Shown here piece by piece: positions 16,268 to 24,463 of a stretch of 64,000 nt of DNA. Below the pieces are notes generated by a model, which saw only the letters and a program-made list of their open reading frames with translations, did no database searches and was not told the DNA's origin. Every line of letters starts with the position of its first letter. Within the stretch, counting starts at the first letter, position 1. A program made the translations under genes and the position numbers. Origin of the DNA: Nocardiopsis mwathae (lineage in GTDB: Bacteria > Actinomycetota > Actinomycetes > Streptosporangiales > Streptosporangiaceae); assembly GCF_014201195.1 (NCBI RefSeq), contig NZ_JACHDS010000001.1:1798001-1862000 (forward strand), read 5' to 3'.

Positions 16268-17008
16268 GTGGCCGTCCGAACCCGCGGTGGCGAAGGCAGC
16301 TCAGCAAGACCCCCGTCCCCGGCGTCCTGCGCCCCCGCCGACCGCGCCGAGGCCGCCGCGGCGGCCGCGGCCGGTGAGAGGGCCGGCGCGGCGGCCGCGG
16401 CCGGTGAGAGGGCCGGCGCGGCGGCCGACACCGTGCCGCGGCGCCTGCTCACCGCGGCCACCCGGCTCTTCGCCGAGAAGGGCTTCGACCGCACCTCCGT
16501 GAAGGAGATCGTGGACGCCGCCGCCGTCACCAAGGGCGCGATGTACCACTACTTCGCCGCCAAGGACGACCTGCTCGCCGAGGTCTACGCGCGGGTGCTG
16601 CGCATGCAGATGTGCAGACTGGAGGAGATCGCCGCCTCCGGCGGGCCCGTCGACGACCGCCTCGGCCGGGCCGCCGCCGACGTCGTCGTCAGCACCATCG
16701 CCAACCTGGACGACGCCACGATCTTCTTCCGCTCGATGCACCAGCTCAGCGCCGCCAAGCAGCGCGAGGTCCGGGCCGAGCGGCGCCGCTACCACGAGCT
16801 GTTCCGGTCGCTGATCAGCGAGGGCCAGAGCGAGGGCGTCTTCGCCGACCGCGTGCCCGCGGACCTGGTGGTGGACTTCTACTTCGGCTCGGTGCACCAT
16901 CTCAGCACCTGGTACCGCGCCGAAGGCGCGCTGACCCCCGCCGAGATCGGCGCCCACTACGCCCGCCTCCTCCTCGACGCCCTGCGGCCCGCGACCGCCC
17001 CCGCCTGA
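16268..17008 (+). CDS. TetR-family transcriptional regulator with Ala-rich N-terminal extension
   Basis: The GTG at 16268 follows AAAGG by seven bases. The 246-residue protein begins with about 52 low-complexity residues (Ala, Arg, Gly, Pro), which include a duplicated ten-residue unit AAAAAGERAG. The TetR helix-turn-helix follows: LLTAATRLFAEKGFDRTSVKEIVDAAAVTKGAMYHYFAAKDDLL. The C-terminal ligand domain has a conserved FYFGSVHHLSTWY phrase like regulators of acyl-CoA or steroid catabolism (KstR2-like). The ligand is not known. The extension is unusual; a start closer to the helix-turn-helix is not obvious because the duplicated region has no good ribosome binding site. Confidence 0.88.
   Translation: MAVRTRGGEGSSARPPSPASCAPADRAEAAAAAAAGERAGAAAAAGERAGAAADTVPRRLLTAATRLFAEKGFDRTSVKEIVDAAAVTKGAMYHYFAAKDDLLAEVYARVLRMQMCRLEEIAASGGPVDDRLGRAAADVVVSTIANLDDATIFFRSMHQLSAAKQREVRAERRRYHELFRSLISEGQSEGVFADRVPADLVVDFYFGSVHHLSTWYRAEGALTPAEIGAHYARLLLDALRPATAPA
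16361..16427 (+). repeat. 30-bp perfect tandem duplication inside the TetR gene
   Basis: The unit at 16361-16390 is repeated without change at 16391-16420, followed by seven bases of a third copy. Thirty bases keep the frame and add ten residues. Exact identity at the DNA level marks a recent or unstable duplication. Confidence 0.9.
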
Positions 17009-17125
17009 CCCCGGCGCCGTGCGCCCGCCCGGCCCGGAGCACCCCCGGCGGAGCCGGAACCCCCGCCACCACTACGATGCGTGCGACGCACCGGCAGACC
17101 GAGCACGCACAACGGGGGCCCCGCC

Positions 17126-17956
17126 ATGACCGAACGTCCCGCCTGGATGCAACCCCGCTTCGACGACCCCGCGGCACCGCCCGGGATCGACACGAGCGCC
17201 GCCCACCCCGCCCGGATCTGGGACTACTGGCTGGGCGGCAAGGACAACTTCGCCGCCGACCGCGCCACCGGCGATCTGATCCTGGAGGCCATGCCGCAGA
17301 TGGGCGCCAACGCCCGCGCCGACCGCGCGTTCCTCGGCCGGGCCGTGCGCCACCTCGCCGCCGACGCCGGCATCCGGCAGTTCCTCGACATCGGAACCGG
17401 CATCCCCACCGCCGACAACACCCACGAGGTCGCCCAGTCGGCGGCCCCGGACAGCCGCGTCGTCTACGTCGACAACGACCCGGTCGTGCTCGCCCACGCC
17501 CGCGCCCTGCTCGTCGGGGACGAACGGGGCAGGACCGACTACGTCCACGCCGACCTGCGCGAGCCCTCCGACGTCCTGGAACAGGCCGCCCGGACCCTGG
17601 ACTTCGACCGGCCCGTCGCCGTCATGCTCCTCGGCGTGCTGGAGTTCATCACCGACCCCGGGCAGGACGCGGCCATCGTGCGGACCCTGATGGACGCCCT
17701 GCCCTCCGGCAGCCACCTGGCCGTCTCGGTGTCCACCACCGAGGTGGACGCCGCGGCCATGGAGGAGGCCGCGCGGCTGTGGAACGAGGGCGGCTCCACC
17801 CCGCTGGTGCTGCGGACCGCCGACGAACTCGCCGCGCTGTTCGACGGCCTGGAAACGGTGGCACCCGGCGTCGTCCCGTGCACGGAGTGGCGCCCCGAAC
17901 CCGGTGCCGACACCACCCCGGTGGCGCAGTACTGCGCGGTCGGCCGCCGCCCCTGA
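17126..17956 (+). CDS. SAM-dependent methyltransferase, DUF574 family
   Basis: The ATG at 17126 gives 276 residues. The protein has the DUF574 (PF04672) pattern: PARIWDYWLGGKDNFAADR near residue 30-48, then the SAM-binding FLDIGTGIPTADNTHEVAQ, then VVYVDNDPVVLAHARALL and ADLREP. This family is greatly expanded in mycelial actinomycetes, with dozens of copies per genome, but the substrates are unknown. It stands alone with its own short upstream gap. No membrane segment is present. Confidence 0.92.
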   Translation: MTERPAWMQPRFDDPAAPPGIDTSAAHPARIWDYWLGGKDNFAADRATGDLILEAMPQMGANARADRAFLGRAVRHLAADAGIRQFLDIGTGIPTADNTHEVAQSAAPDSRVVYVDNDPVVLAHARALLVGDERGRTDYVHADLREPSDVLEQAARTLDFDRPVAVMLLGVLEFITDPGQDAAIVRTLMDALPSGSHLAVSVSTTEVDAAAMEEAARLWNEGGSTPLVLRTADELAALFDGLETVAPGVVPCTEWRPEPGADTTPVAQYCAVGRRP

Positions 17957-18036
17957 GGCGCCGCGCGGACACGCCGACGGCGGACACGGGTGGGTCGACC
18001 GCTCTCCTGTGGCCCCTGATGCGGTAGAACGTCGAC

Positions 18037-18576
18037 ATGACGGAAAGCATGAGTGACAGCGCGCCCGGATGGTTCTCGCCCGAGGAGCTGGACGGCGTGC
18101 GCAGTCGGCTGCCCATCCTCTATGTCAACGCCGTCCCGGTGCGGACCGACGAGTCCGGCATGGTGACGCACGTCGGCCTGCTGCTGCGGGCCGCCCCGGA
18201 CGGCACCATCAGCCGCGCCCTGGTCTCCGGGCGGGTCCTCTACCACGAGCGCATCCGCGACGCGCTCACGCGCCACCTGGAGAAGGACCTCGGCCCGATG
18301 GCGCTGCCGCACGTCCCCGCATCGCCGCAGCCGTTCACCGTCGCCGAGTACTTCCCGACCCCCGGCATCACGCCGTTCCACGACCCGCGCCAGCACGCGG
18401 TGTCGCTGGCCTACGTCGTCCCGGTCACCGGCGACTGCCAGCCCCGCCAGGACGCGCTCGACCTGGTGTGGTTCACCCCCGAGGAGGCCGCCGGCCCCGC
18501 CGTCCAGCAGGAGATGAGCGGCGGCCAGGGCGTGCTGCTGCGTCAGGCCCTCGGGCACGTCGGCCGCCTTTCCTGA
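18037..18576 (+). CDS. DUF4916 (NUDIX-like) protein
   Basis: This 179-residue protein matches the DUF4916 family, which has a NUDIX hydrolase fold. It has a conserved GWFSPEELDGVRSRLPILYVNAVPV start, RALVSGRVLYHERIRDALTRHLEKDLG, and HAVSLAYVVPV. The Glu-rich NUDIX box is not canonical, so nucleotide hydrolysis should not be assumed. The family is widely conserved in actinobacteria. A TAGAAC hexamer ends six bases before the ATG and no ribosome binding site is seen, so the message may be leaderless. Confidence 0.85.
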   Translation: MTESMSDSAPGWFSPEELDGVRSRLPILYVNAVPVRTDESGMVTHVGLLLRAAPDGTISRALVSGRVLYHERIRDALTRHLEKDLGPMALPHVPASPQPFTVAEYFPTPGITPFHDPRQHAVSLAYVVPVTGDCQPRQDALDLVWFTPEEAAGPAVQQEMSGGQGVLLRQALGHVGRLS

Positions 18577-18593
18577 GCGGGCCGGTGCGCCGC

Positions 18594-19355
18594 TCAGACC
18601 AGCAGCGCCGCGCCCAGCGCGGGGGTGCCGAGCAGGCAGCCCCACCGGATGACCAGTTCCACCGGAGAACCGGTCGAGAAGCGCAGGCCGTGGGGCATCC
18701 CGACCATCCGCCAGCGCTGCCCTCGGATGCGCACCGGCCAGGCCAGGGGGACGGCCGTGCGCGTCAGTGCGTCGCCCAGCGAGTGCACGATCATGCCCAT
18801 CGCCAGCACCGCGCCCACGTAGCCGCCCGTGGCCACGCCGCCCCAACCGACCAGTAGCGCGGTGGCGACGCCCGCGAGCAGGGACACGGTCGGCCACGAT
18901 CCCAGCTCCCGCCGGTTGCGGCCGCGGGGCAGGCACTGGCCCAGGCCGCGCAGTGCCAGGGAAAGCGTCAGCCACAGGACGACCGCAAGCGCCTGCCACC
19001 ACAGGCTGCAGACCACTCCCACCGCGGCGCCCACGGCGAGCGCGAACAGCGGGGTGTGCAGCAGGTAGCGGTGCTCGCCGTCGGACACGCGGTCGCCGCG
19101 GGTGCGGGTGCGCCGGTAGACGGCGGCCGACAGCGCCCGGGCGCCGCGGCTGACCAGCCCGGTGGCCGGGCCCTGCGAGCGGGTGGCCGTGGAGTTGGGG
19201 TGGTCGAGGTCGGGCAGGAGGGCAGCGCCCGCGCCGATCCCCGCGGCGGCGGTCAGCTCCACCGGCCCCGCGGGGACGCCGAAAAGCGGGGCGAGCAGCC
19301 CGGTGGCCGCCACCCCGGCCAGTGCGCCGGTGGCGGCGTGCGAGCCGCCCATCAT
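18594..19355 (-). CDS. YdjM/LexA-binding-type membrane metal-dependent hydrolase
   Basis: This 253-residue membrane protein belongs to the YdjM family (PF04307). It has about six hydrophobic segments. Putative metal ligands lie in MMGGSHAATG at the N-terminus, in LLPDLDHPNS near residue 47-56, and in HSLGDALT near 191-198. The family is labelled metal-dependent hydrolase, but substrates are mostly unknown. It is convergent with the DUF4916 gene and divergent from the phosphotransferase gene. Confidence 0.87.
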   Translation of the reverse strand: MMGGSHAATGALAGVAATGLLAPLFGVPAGPVELTAAAGIGAGAALLPDLDHPNSTATRSQGPATGLVSRGARALSAAVYRRTRTRGDRVSDGEHRYLLHTPLFALAVGAAVGVVCSLWWQALAVVLWLTLSLALRGLGQCLPRGRNRRELGSWPTVSLLAGVATALLVGWGGVATGGYVGAVLAMGMIVHSLGDALTRTAVPLAWPVRIRGQRWRMVGMPHGLRFSTGSPVELVIRWGCLLGTPALGAALLV

Positions 19356-19560
19356 CGCGCGGCCGCCTCACCGTGCGTAGCGGTCCGACGTGGTGTCCGG
19401 TGAGGGGTGAAGCATGGGGAATCGGCGCAGGGGAGGGCGGTGTGGGGCACCGGGGGCCTTTCTTCTCTTGTCGGAGGGGTCCTTCCAGGGTCACACACCG
19501 TGCCGACATGTCGGTCCGGGAGGCCGCCCTCCGAGCACCCTCCGACCGGACGCAGATCGA

Positions 19561-19578
19561 ATACCGACCGGGTGGTAT
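19561..19578. promoter_or_regulatory. Candidate TetR-type operator over the phosphotransferase promoter
   Basis: An 18-bp near-palindrome runs from ATACCGACC to GGGTGGTAT, with perfect outer ATACC/GGTAT arms and matching inner CC/GG. It overlaps TATGTT (19575-19580), a likely -10 hexamer for the gene starting at 19622. Sites of the ACCGAC...GGT type are typical for TetR regulators of acyl-CoA catabolism. Confidence 0.5.
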
Positions 19579-19621
19579 GTTGGTCGCTCCTCGAAGGCAT
19601 CGAACGGCGGGAGGGCCGACC

Positions 19622-20668
19622 GTGGGTACGGCGACGACGAACCCCCCGGGGCTGGACCCGCAGCGGCTGCGTGCCCACCTCGACGCCGAACGGCCCGGAC
19701 TCGTGTGCGGCGACCTGCGGGCCACCCTCATCACCGGCGGCCGCTCCAATCTCACCTATGACGTCACCGACGGCCACCGGCACTGGGTCGTGCGCCGCCC
19801 GCCGCTCGGCCACGTGCTTCCCACGGCGCACGACATGTCGCGCGAGCACCGCGTCGTCACCGCGCTCGCGCCGACGCCCGTCCCGGTGCCGGGGACGGTC
19901 CTGTACTGCGACGACCCCGAGGTCATCGGGGCGAGCTTCTACGTCATGGAGCGGGTCGTCGGCACGCCCTACCGGGAGGCCGACCGACTGGCCCGACTCG
20001 GCCCGCGGCGCACCCGGAACATCGCCCACGCGATGATCGACACCCTGGTCGACCTGCACGCCGTCGACCCGGCCGCGGTCGGTCTCGGCGACTTCGGGCG
20101 CCCCGACGGGTTCGTCGAGCGCCAGCTCCGCCGGTGGGCCCGCCAGCTGGACTCCTCCCGGAGCCGCGAGCTGCCCGGCATCGACGAGCTGCACTCCCGG
20201 CTCGCGGCGGCGCTGCCCGCCTCACCCCCGCCGACCATCGTCCACGGCGACTACCGGCTGGACAACCTCCTGATCGGCGCCGGGGACGGTGCCGGCCCCG
20301 ACGACCGCATCACCGCCGTCCTCGACTGGGAGATGTCCACCCTCGGCGACCCCTTCACCGACCTGGCCCTCCTCATCGCCTACAGCAGCCCCGCCATCCC
20401 GCCCGTCCCCGGCGTCAGCGACGCCCACACGGCGCCGGGCTACCCCGGCCCCGACGAGATCGCCGAGCGCTACGCGCGGTGCTCCGGACGCGACGTCTCC
20501 GGCCTCGACTTCTACGTCGCCTTCGCCTACTTCAAGCTCGCCGTCATCCTGGAGGGCATCCACTACCGCTTCGCCCGCGGCCAGACGGTGGGGGACGACT
20601 TCGACCGGCTCGGCGAGGCCGTCCCCCGGCTCGTCGAGGCCGGACTCAGGTCTCTCGGCGCGGACTGA
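19622..20668 (+). CDS. Phosphotransferase family protein, acyl-CoA dehydrogenase-associated (APH fold)
   Basis: The GTG at 19622 gives 348 residues. The protein has the aminoglycoside-phosphotransferase kinase fold. Lys/Arg in the WVVRRPP strand bind ATP, the catalytic loop is IVHGDYRLDNLLI near 206-218, and the metal-binding loop is AVLDWEMSTLGDPFTDLALL near 233-252. This WEMSTLGDP form marks the subgroup fused or linked to acyl-CoA dehydrogenase (ACAD10/FadE36-like), thought to phosphorylate hydroxy-acyl substrates in lipid breakdown. The TetR-type site upstream supports control by a fatty-acid regulator. Its last 23 bases overlap the convergent quinone-reductase gene. Confidence 0.92.
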   Translation: MGTATTNPPGLDPQRLRAHLDAERPGLVCGDLRATLITGGRSNLTYDVTDGHRHWVVRRPPLGHVLPTAHDMSREHRVVTALAPTPVPVPGTVLYCDDPEVIGASFYVMERVVGTPYREADRLARLGPRRTRNIAHAMIDTLVDLHAVDPAAVGLGDFGRPDGFVERQLRRWARQLDSSRSRELPGIDELHSRLAAALPASPPPTIVHGDYRLDNLLIGAGDGAGPDDRITAVLDWEMSTLGDPFTDLALLIAYSSPAIPPVPGVSDAHTAPGYPGPDEIAERYARCSGRDVSGLDFYVAFAYFKLAVILEGIHYRFARGQTVGDDFDRLGEAVPRLVEAGLRSLGAD

Positions 20669-21683
20669 CGATGTCGCCGGCCCGGACGAGCTGCGCGTGC
20701 GGGTCCCGCTCGCTCAGGTGCGCCCGGTCGTGCGGTGCGTGGAAGTCCACCTGCGGCCCGGCCGGGACGATCCGGCGCGGATTGATCGCGCTGTGCGTGA
20801 CGAAGTAGTGCCGCTTGATGTGGTCGAAGTCGGTGGTCTCGCGGAACGCCGGCTCGGAGTACAGGTCGCGGGTGTAGCCCCACAGGTTCGGGTAGTCGAC
20901 CAGGCGCCGCACATTGGTCTTGAAGTGCGTCACATAGACGACGTCGAACCGCACGAGGGTCACCCAGAGCCGCACGTCGGCCTCGGTGATGCGGTCGCCG
21001 AACAGGTAGCGGCGCGTACCCAGCCGCTCCTCCAGGTCGTCGAGGGTGGCGAAGAGCTCGCTGACCGCGCTGTCGTAGGCGGCCTGGGTCGGCGCGAAGC
21101 CGCACCGGTACACCCCGTTGTTCACGGTGGAGTAGATCCTGCGGCTGAGCGTGTCGATGTCCGAGCGCATCCCGGCCGGGTACAGCTCGATCCGGTTGCG
21201 CGCCCAGGCGTTGAAGCAGGAGTTGAGGTCCAGTGTGATATCGGGGAAGTTGTTGCTCACGATACGGCGGGTGAAGGTGTCCCACAGCACCGGTACCGAG
21301 ACGTGCCCGTCGTAGCCCGGCCGACTGGCCGTGTAGACGTCGCGCAGCAGCGCGAAGTTCCCCACGTCGTCGGGGCCGTGCCCCGGACCTTCGCGAAACG
21401 CCCAGCCCCGGCCGTCCCGGATCGGGTCGGCGATGCCGACCGAAACGACGTCCTCCAGGCCCTTGAGCTTGCGGACGATCAGCGCGCGCTGGGACCAGGG
21501 GCAGGCGTAGGAGGCGTACAGGTGGTAGCGGTGGGCCTCGGCGGGGAACCGCTGCGAGCCGACCCGGCCGCGGAAAGTGTAGGGAGGCCGGACGAAGGCC
21601 GCTTCCTTCGGGCTGGTCAGGAACGTTCCGTAGTCGCCGTGGGCATCGAAGTCGACGGGTGAGGCGGTGGTGATGGTCTTCAT
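20646..21683 (-). CDS. Glutathionyl-hydroquinone reductase homologue (Xi-class GST fold)
   Basis: The ATG at 21683 is preceded by GGGGAGG at the right distance and gives 345 residues. The protein matches the ECM4/YqjG/PcpF family: FRGRVG, then HLYASYACPWSQR with the catalytic cysteine at residue 61, then the Xi-class WDTFTRRIVSNNFPDI phrase and a C-terminal helical domain. Classical members reduce glutathionyl-hydroquinones. Actinomycetes normally make mycothiol rather than glutathione, and mshC is in this window, so the physiological thiol is probably mycothiol; that is inference. The 3' end overlaps the convergent phosphotransferase gene by 23 bases. Confidence 0.92.
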   Translation of the reverse strand: MKTITTASPVDFDAHGDYGTFLTSPKEAAFVRPPYTFRGRVGSQRFPAEAHRYHLYASYACPWSQRALIVRKLKGLEDVVSVGIADPIRDGRGWAFREGPGHGPDDVGNFALLRDVYTASRPGYDGHVSVPVLWDTFTRRIVSNNFPDITLDLNSCFNAWARNRIELYPAGMRSDIDTLSRRIYSTVNNGVYRCGFAPTQAAYDSAVSELFATLDDLEERLGTRRYLFGDRITEADVRLWVTLVRFDVVYVTHFKTNVRRLVDYPNLWGYTRDLYSEPAFRETTDFDHIKRHYFVTHSAINPRRIVPAGPQVDFHAPHDRAHLSERDPHAQLVRAGDIVSPRRET

Positions 21684-21878
21684 GGGTCCTCCCCATGCTG
21701 CGGGCGGCGCGTACCCGGATTCCTCTGGCCGTACACCGGCACAGTCCTCTGTACCCGCGCGGCCGCCCTCTGACGCCGTCCGCACCCATCCTGATCCGCG
21801 GTTTTGCCGACAGCAGGGGCCGACGCCCGGGCGTGCCGGGCCCGGTTCCCCCGGCTCGATTCCGTTACCGCCAAGTAG

Positions 21879-22655
<777 letters not shown>

Positions 22656-22749
22656 CCCCGACGCCACCAACCCGCCGGCAGCGGCGGCGCTCCCGCGCCG
22701 CGGTCCCCTGCTACCGGGCGCGAACGAAAGAACTGGACGGAAAGACTCC

Positions 22750-23514
22750 ATGGGAATCCTTGAGGGCAAGCGCATCCTCGTCACCGGGGTGATCACCGAC
22801 TCCTCGATCGCCTTCCACGTCGCCCGCCTGTGCCAGGAGCAGGGCGCCACGGTCGTGCTCACCGGCTACGGCCGGCTGAGCCTGGTCGAGCGCATCGCGC
22901 AGCGGCTCCCCGAGACCCCGCCGGTGATCGAGCTCGACGTCACCGACAGCGGCCACCTCGACAGCCTCGCCGACCGGATCGGCAAGCACGTCGACGGCAT
23001 CGACGGCATCGTGCACTCGATCGGCTTCACGCCGCAGGGCGCACTGGGCGGCAACTTCCTCGACACCGCGTGGGAGGATGTCGCCACCGCCGTGCACACC
23101 TCCACGTTCTCGCTGAAGTCGCTGACCACGGCGGTGCTGCCGCTGATGCGGGACGGCGGCTCCGTGGTGGCCATGGACTTCGACAACAGCGTCTCCTACC
23201 CGGTCTACGACTGGATGGGCGTCGCCAAGTCCGGGCTCACCTCCACCGCCCGCTACCTGGCCCGCTACCTCGGCGACCAGAAGATCCGGGTCAACCTCGT
23301 CTCGGCCGGCCCGCTGCGCACCATGGCCGCCCGCAGCATCCCCGGCTTCGACGAGCTCGCCGGGCACTGGCCCGAGCGCGCCCCGCTCGGCTGGGACACC
23401 TCCGACCCCGAGCCGGCGGCGCGCGCCGTCGTCGCGCTGCTGTCGGACTGGTTCCCCGCCACCACCGGCGAGATCGTCCACGTCGACGGAGGGTTCCACT
23501 CCACGGGCGCATAG
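22750..23514 (+). CDS. fabI: Enoyl-[acyl-carrier-protein] reductase (FabI/InhA)
   Basis: The ATG at 22750 gives 254 residues. The NADH-binding loop is VTGVITDSSIAFHVA at 11-25, as in InhA and FabI. The catalytic pair is Y153 and K160 in YDWMGVAKSG, and S90 in HSIGF matches the InhA serine linked with isoniazid binding. Met and Phe residues around 142-147 (AMDFDN) match the substrate-binding loop of InhA. The enzyme carries out the last reduction in fatty acid elongation. It is in one unit with fabG. Confidence 0.95.
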   Translation: MGILEGKRILVTGVITDSSIAFHVARLCQEQGATVVLTGYGRLSLVERIAQRLPETPPVIELDVTDSGHLDSLADRIGKHVDGIDGIVHSIGFTPQGALGGNFLDTAWEDVATAVHTSTFSLKSLTTAVLPLMRDGGSVVAMDFDNSVSYPVYDWMGVAKSGLTSTARYLARYLGDQKIRVNLVSAGPLRTMAARSIPGFDELAGHWPERAPLGWDTSDPEPAARAVVALLSDWFPATTGEIVHVDGGFHSTGA

Positions 23515-23629
23515 GGTGAGAGGTTCCCAGGCATGATCACCGCGGGCGCCCCCTTCGCCGCGGGCAGGGGGCCGCCCGCGGCCGCGTGCGGGACAAGCGC
23601 GGCCACACCAGAGAGGACGTAGAACGCCG

Positions 23630-24394
23630 ATGGATCTCGGACTCCAGGGAGCCAGGGTCGTCGTCACCGGGGCGAGCCGGGGCATCGGCCGCGCCATCGC
23701 CCGGACCTTCGCCGAGGAAGGGGCCGACCTCGCCATCTGCGCCCGGTCACCCGAGCCGCTCAAGCGCGCCGCCGAGGAGCTGCGCGCGACCGGCCGCCGG
23801 GTCGTCGAGCAGGCGGCCGATGTCACCGACGGCGAGGCGCTGCGCGGCTTCGTCGCCGAGGCGGCCGAGCGGCTCGGCGGCATCGACGTGCTGGTGTCCA
23901 ACGTGTCGGGCGGCAGCGCGGCCACCCCCGACCAGTGGGAGCGCGGGCTGGCCGCCGACATCCTGCCGTTCGTGCGGCTGACCGAGTACGCCGAGCCGCA
24001 CCTGGCCGCCTCCGAGCGGGGTGGGGCGGTGGTCCTCATCTCCACCACCTCGGCCCTGCACGCCAGCGCGCCCTCCGGGCCCAAGGCCTACGGCGCGGTC
24101 AAGGCCGCGCTCAACCACTACGCGGCCGCGCTGGCCCGGTCGTGGGCGGAGAAGGGCGTGCGGGTGAACACGGTCTCGCCCGGCCCGATCGAGTTCCCCG
24201 GCGGCGGTTGGGACCGCCGCAGGCACAACGACCCCGTGTTCTACGAGAGCATCCGGGCCAGGATCCCCTACGGGCGGCTGGGCCGCCCCGAGGAGGTCGC
24301 CCGAGCCGCCGTCTACCTCGGCAGCCCCGCGGCGAGCTTCGTCACCGGAACCAACCTCGTCGTCGACGGCGCGTTCCTGGACCGCGTCCACTGA
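23630..24394 (+). CDS. Short-chain dehydrogenase/reductase
   Basis: This 254-residue cytoplasmic enzyme has the classical SDR layout: TGASRGIGRAIA near 14-25, a conserved VSNVSGG in place of NNAG, and the catalytic YGAVKAA near 160-166. The substrate loop IEFPGGGWDRRRHNDP is of the kind seen in SDRs acting on hydroxy-acids or steroids. The gene lies 115 bases after fabI and may be read with it, but the substrate is unknown. It ends just before a long bidirectional hairpin. Confidence 0.9.
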   Translation: MDLGLQGARVVVTGASRGIGRAIARTFAEEGADLAICARSPEPLKRAAEELRATGRRVVEQAADVTDGEALRGFVAEAAERLGGIDVLVSNVSGGSAATPDQWERGLAADILPFVRLTEYAEPHLAASERGGAVVLISTTSALHASAPSGPKAYGAVKAALNHYAAALARSWAEKGVRVNTVSPGPIEFPGGGWDRRRHNDPVFYESIRARIPYGRLGRPEEVARAAVYLGSPAASFVTGTNLVVDGAFLDRVH

Positions 24395-24406
24395 CCCCGC
24401 CCGACC

Positions 24407-24458
24407 CCGGCCCCTCGGTGAGGCCGCCGCCCCCGTGGCGGCCTCACCGAGGGGCCGG
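24407..24458. terminator. Long bidirectional terminator hairpin
   Basis: Two perfect 22-base arms (24407-24428 and 24437-24458) flank the loop GCCCCCGT. The structure sits between the convergent SDR and acyl-CoA synthetase genes. The innermost bases of the right arm, CACCGAGGGGCCGG, occur a second time at 24465-24478, where they form the end and stop codon of the synthetase gene. Confidence 0.85.
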
Positions 24459-24463
24459 CGCCG

